This document shows positions 22,490 through 24,214 of a DNA stretch of 24,214 nt, piece after piece (the first letter of the stretch is position 1; every line of letters begins with the position of its first letter). The translations under genes were made by a program, and so were the position numbers. The notes below the pieces were generated by a model. It did not search any database, was not told where the DNA came from, and saw only the letters and a program-made list of their open reading frames with translations. Origin of the DNA: a virus; IMG/VR virus record IMGVR_UViG_3300048921_000235, positions 1 through 24,214 of that record, one strand, 5' to 3'.

Positions 22490-22669
22490 TTAGCGGCAGA
22501 ACAAACGGCGCAGCAGTTGCGCAGGTTTTGCAGTAGACAGACCGTGCAGCAATGCAGCTTGCTCGTGACGTGGCCGCCAACGTTTTCCGTCCGGTAGTTC
22601 AATAAAGCCGTTTTCAAAATGGCGCGACGGACTTTGCTGTTTCAACAGCGGGGCTATAGATATAGGCAT
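22490..22669 (-). CDS. Fil-like protein (DUF2724 family)
   Basis: A 59-residue gene with a very strong ribosome binding site (TAGGAGGG) before its ATG. The sequence HFENGFIELPDGKRWRPRHE contains the GW/GF-I-x-x-PDGKRW-x-P core of the 186 Fil / DUF2724 family. Fil expression blocks division and causes filamentation in E. coli. It starts the run of compact early genes and lies 11 bases before the DUF5347-like start. The tryptophan-rich core is visible; the family name is from memory. Confidence 0.75.
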   Translation of the reverse strand: MPISIAPLLKQQSPSRHFENGFIELPDGKRWRPRHEQAALLHGLSTAKPAQLLRRLFCR

Positions 22670-22728
22670 ATATTTACCCTCCTAATTAATCCATTATCAA
22701 CTGTCCACAATGTAGGCAGTTGAGAATG

Positions 22729-22760
22729 AAAACCGGGTTTTAGCCATGCCCGGCACATGG
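22729..22760. promoter_or_regulatory. twin palindromes upstream of the + strand gene
   Basis: AAAACC-G-GGTTTT (22729-22741) is followed three bases later by CCATG-N7-CATGG (22744-22760). They lie in the 146-base space between the Fil-like gene and the divergent small gene at 22816. They could be operators for the latter or a hairpin attenuating the early transcript. No clear promoter boxes were found here. Confidence 0.4.
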
Positions 22761-22815
22761 TTGCTGTGGTAGGATCGAATCGCCAAAAACAACCAACCAG
22801 CAACGGAGTTATTAC

Positions 22816-23004
22816 ATGTTAGATAGTGATATTAATGTTATTAAGTCTTTACTTTCCGAATTAAATGAAATGCTCGACAATATTGAGAAACCAATTAAAA
22901 ACAGCCCCCACGCTGAAGAGTTGAAAGAATTGCATATAGCACTTGGTGTCAAGCTTAATGAAAAAATACCCGTAACCCATAAAACCATTATCGAATTTTT
23001 CTGA
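22816..23004 (+). CDS. small hypothetical protein, antisense within the early operon
   Basis: A 62-residue protein (MLDSDINVIKSLLSELNEML...) with two predicted amphipathic helices and no recognised family. CGGAG lies about nine bases before the ATG, and a terminator-like hairpin follows the stop after 9 bases. It lies alone in the 363-base gap between two minus-strand early genes, transcribed against them. Its own terminator and the absence of any minus-strand gene there make it likely real. It could be a lysogeny-expressed accessory gene. Confidence 0.6.
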   Translation: MLDSDINVIKSLLSELNEMLDNIEKPIKNSPHAEELKELHIALGVKLNEKIPVTHKTIIEFF

Positions 23005-23015
23005 ATACAACCCAC

Positions 23016-23041
23016 GGGGCCTGAAAATGGCCTCACTCTTT
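23016..23041 (+). terminator. terminator after the small + strand gene
   Basis: GGGGCC (23016-23021) pairs with GGCCTC (23029-23034), including one G-T pair, around a 7-base loop. ACTCTTTTATTT follows. On the minus strand there is no T run, so the opposing early operon can read through. It overlaps the last codon of the minus-strand gene ending at 23033. Confidence 0.65.
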
Positions 23042-23233
23042 TATTTCACCAAGACAAATAAAAGCGTCGAACACCTGCTTAACCTCCTCCATTGGAACTC
23101 CTTTTAAACCCATTTTTTTAACTTCTTTGCCTAAATACTTTTGCATCACTCTTAAAAGCCGAGTGCGCTGTTTTGCAGTTGTAATTTGCTCTTTAAGTGC
23201 CGCCTCAATACGATCCTTTTTAGCTTCCCGCAT
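23033..23233 (-). CDS. small basic hypothetical early protein
   Basis: A 66-residue, lysine-rich helical protein (MREAKKDRIEAALKEQITTA...). The ATG at 23233 is chosen because AAGGAG lies five bases upstream; an ATG at 23248 would add five residues. It starts 17 bases after the CII stop and so is part of the early operon. I do not recognise it. It occupies the space of small post-cII genes in 186-like phages. Confidence 0.65.
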   Translation of the reverse strand: MREAKKDRIEAALKEQITTAKQRTRLLRVMQKYLGKEVKKMGLKGVPMEEVKQVFDAFICLGEIKE

Positions 23234-23250
23234 AAACTCTCCTTTCATTG

Positions 23251-23760
23251 TCAAGCCAATCCCGCCACAGCCCCCAAGCCACCGATAACATCTACGGTTG
23301 TGGCCAGAGCAGGATTGGATTGAATACGATTTTGAACGGTCAGGCCGATTAGCGACAAATGGCGGATCGCCGTGTTGACGCTATCGAGTAAAGCGGATTT
23401 GCGAGATGCTGTTTTATGGTCGCCGTCTACCGCCGCCGCCGCAACAGAACCTACTGCAGCCGTCGCTTTCAATGCATAGGTTGATATGTTGCCAGCGCAT
23501 GCCTCATTAACTGGCACTGAAGGTAAACAGTTCAACTGTGCCAGCAAAGCATCTACCAAGCTGGAATCTTCTGTTGCATCAGTGATTGCCAGCAGTTCAG
23601 TGCAACTCAGTTGATGCGGTTGTTCTGGGTTCAGCTTGTTGCGCAGCATCTGCGGCTTCATTTCAATTTGTTCAGCAACCCGCACAAGGTTTTGCCGAAC
23701 AGCAAACTGGCGACACGCCATCTCAAAATGTGGATGTTTCGAAACTTCAAAATCAAACAT
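23251..23760 (-). CDS. cII: CII-type regulatory protein (phage 186 CII family)
   Basis: The 169-residue product equals 186 CII in length. It has the family start MFDFEVSKHPHFEMACRQFA, the helix-turn-helix MKPQMLRNKLNPEQPHQLS, and LLAQLNCLPSVPVNE. In 186, CII activates the promoter that establishes CI repressor synthesis, so this prophage uses a 186-type rather than P2-type lysogeny decision. GGGGAGAG before the ATG at 23760 fixes the start. It is the second gene of the early operon after the Cox/Apl-like gene. Confidence 0.93.
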   Translation of the reverse strand: MFDFEVSKHPHFEMACRQFAVRQNLVRVAEQIEMKPQMLRNKLNPEQPHQLSCTELLAITDATEDSSLVDALLAQLNCLPSVPVNEACAGNISTYALKATAAVGSVAAAAVDGDHKTASRKSALLDSVNTAIRHLSLIGLTVQNRIQSNPALATTVDVIGGLGAVAGLA

Positions 23761-23789
23761 TTCTCTCCCCTTTTGCGTCTGGCAACATC

Positions 23790-24020
23790 TCAAACCGTTA
23801 CCGAAAATTCACATTCCGAGAGAGCATTAAGAGTGAGCTTCACCATGTTGATGAGGACTTTCTCCCGTTTTGCACCAGTACCCAAGCGGTGGCGATATGA
23901 TGACAAACGCCCATCAGCGAGCATGTCATCAACTGTATTCTTAGATAACCCTGTGAGTTCACAGTATTTTTCTATGGTTACGTGCGGTGTAGGAACCGTG
24001 ATTGAAATGTTTTTACGCAT
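23790..24020 (-). CDS. Apl/Cox-like excisionase and regulator
   Basis: A 76-residue protein with the winged-helix signature ITIEKYCELTGLSKN-like (here VTIEKYCELTGLSKNTVDDML) and SYRHRLGTGAKREKVLIN. It matches the Apl/Cox family, which represses the lysogenic and early promoters and directs excision. GGAGG lies ten bases upstream of the ATG. It is the first gene of the early operon, directly opposite the CI-like gene across the control region, the 186 apl position. Confidence 0.82.
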   Translation of the reverse strand: MRKNISITVPTPHVTIEKYCELTGLSKNTVDDMLADGRLSSYRHRLGTGAKREKVLINMVKLTLNALSECEFSVTV

Positions 24021-24098
24021 AGTGCAAGATCCTCCGATGACCTGTGGCGGGTCGCGTTAAGTGGTGGTTAATGGTGTTTAACGCCAAAAACTCCGTTT

Positions 24099-24146
24099 CG
24101 AAGTAAATTTAATACTCCGAATCGGATTAGTCAACGAAATTTACTT
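24099..24146. promoter_or_regulatory. repressor operators in the switch region
   Basis: AAGTAAATTT (24101-24110) and its exact inverse AAATTTACTT (24137-24146) flank a central TCCGA-A-TCGGA palindrome (24116-24126). They lie between the divergent CI-like and Apl/Cox-like genes. The centre falls in the spacer of the early promoter, so repressor binding would block it. Which repeat binds CI and which binds Apl cannot be told. Confidence 0.7.
24106..24134 (-). promoter_or_regulatory. early (lytic) promoter pR
   Basis: On the minus strand TTGACT (24129-24134) is followed after 17 bases by TAAATT (24106-24111), a good sigma-70 promoter. It drives the Apl/Cox-like, CII and early replication genes. 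The central operator palindrome lies inside the spacer. Confidence 0.75.
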
Positions 24147-24160
24147 TGTTTTGGTGGTGT

Positions 24161-24214
24161 ATGGAATTTAATCAGGGTGCTAAAGCAGCTATCGAAAGGA
24201 TGGTTGAGGCCTAC
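24161..24214 (+). CDS. cI: CI-type prophage repressor, N-terminal fragment
   Basis: Only 18 codons are visible (MEFNQGAKAAIERMVEAY) before the right edge. The opening resembles the N-terminal helix of the phage CI repressor helix-turn-helix family (xGAxAAIERMxxAYGF). The position, divergent from the Apl/Cox-like gene across operators, fits the 186 cI gene. The rest of the gene, and presumably integrase, lie outside the window. Confidence 0.72.
   Translation, partial: MEFNQGAKAAIERMVEAY

Noticed and set aside
22812-23036. 74-residue minus-strand frame opposite the small + gene
   Set aside because: It lacks a ribosome binding site, whereas the + strand frame has one plus a terminator.

Overview
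The window is most of a P2-like (Peduovirus-type) prophage, closest in regulation to coliphage 186, in a gamma-proteobacterial and most likely enterobacterial host. The basis is an almost complete P2 late gene set in P2 order (Q, P, O, N, M, L, X, Y, K, lysB, lysC, R, S, V, W, J, I, H and a tail-fibre chaperone), a P2 gpA replication initiator, a cos site nearly identical to that of P2, and a 186-type CI/Apl/CII switch. No host chromosome is visible, so the genus cannot be named.

Layout from high to low coordinates, which is P2 map order. At 24214-21577 lie the start of a CI-type repressor (+ strand), a divergent control region with operators and a strong early promoter, then an early operon (Cox/Apl-like, CII, small genes, Fil-like, DUF5347-like, DUF2732-like, TraR/DksA-like zinc finger, 38-residue membrane peptide). 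It leads into the rolling-circle initiator gpA, with the replication origin inside its gene. Downstream of A, a near-consensus LexA box precedes two small genes, resembling the SOS-controlled induction unit of phage 186. Next come cos (18713-18731) and an AT-rich cargo block (18633-15429). The + strand genes Q and P follow, then the minus-strand capsid/lysis/tail-completion operon O to S. The AT-rich Shedu-type nuclease gene sits alone at the S/V junction, and the V-W-J-I-H tail operon runs to the left edge.

Two cargo sites carry probable defence genes. The S/V site (where P2 carries its non-essential orf30) holds a single-gene Shedu-family nuclease in opposite orientation to its neighbours. 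The cos/Q site holds three AT-rich units: a three-gene GNAT acetyltransferase / EVE-PUA-like / ASCH operon with its own terminator, a P-loop kinase-like ATPase on the opposite strand, and an ASCH plus putative AbiC membrane protein pair. The GNAT-EVE-ASCH operon is the best candidate for an undescribed system, because it couples an acetyltransferase to two domains of the PUA/ASCH fold known for reading or processing modified nucleic acids.

Other structure worth noting: a shared 23-24 base motif at the two expected late promoter positions, an endolysin with the regulated-cysteine arrangement of phage P1 Lyz, absence of a lysA-like gene, and a small + strand gene with its own terminator inside the early operon. 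Stretches without genes longer than about 200 bases are 5297-5539 (late promoter motif and hairpin), 18634-18863 (cos region) and 22670-22815 (palindromes).
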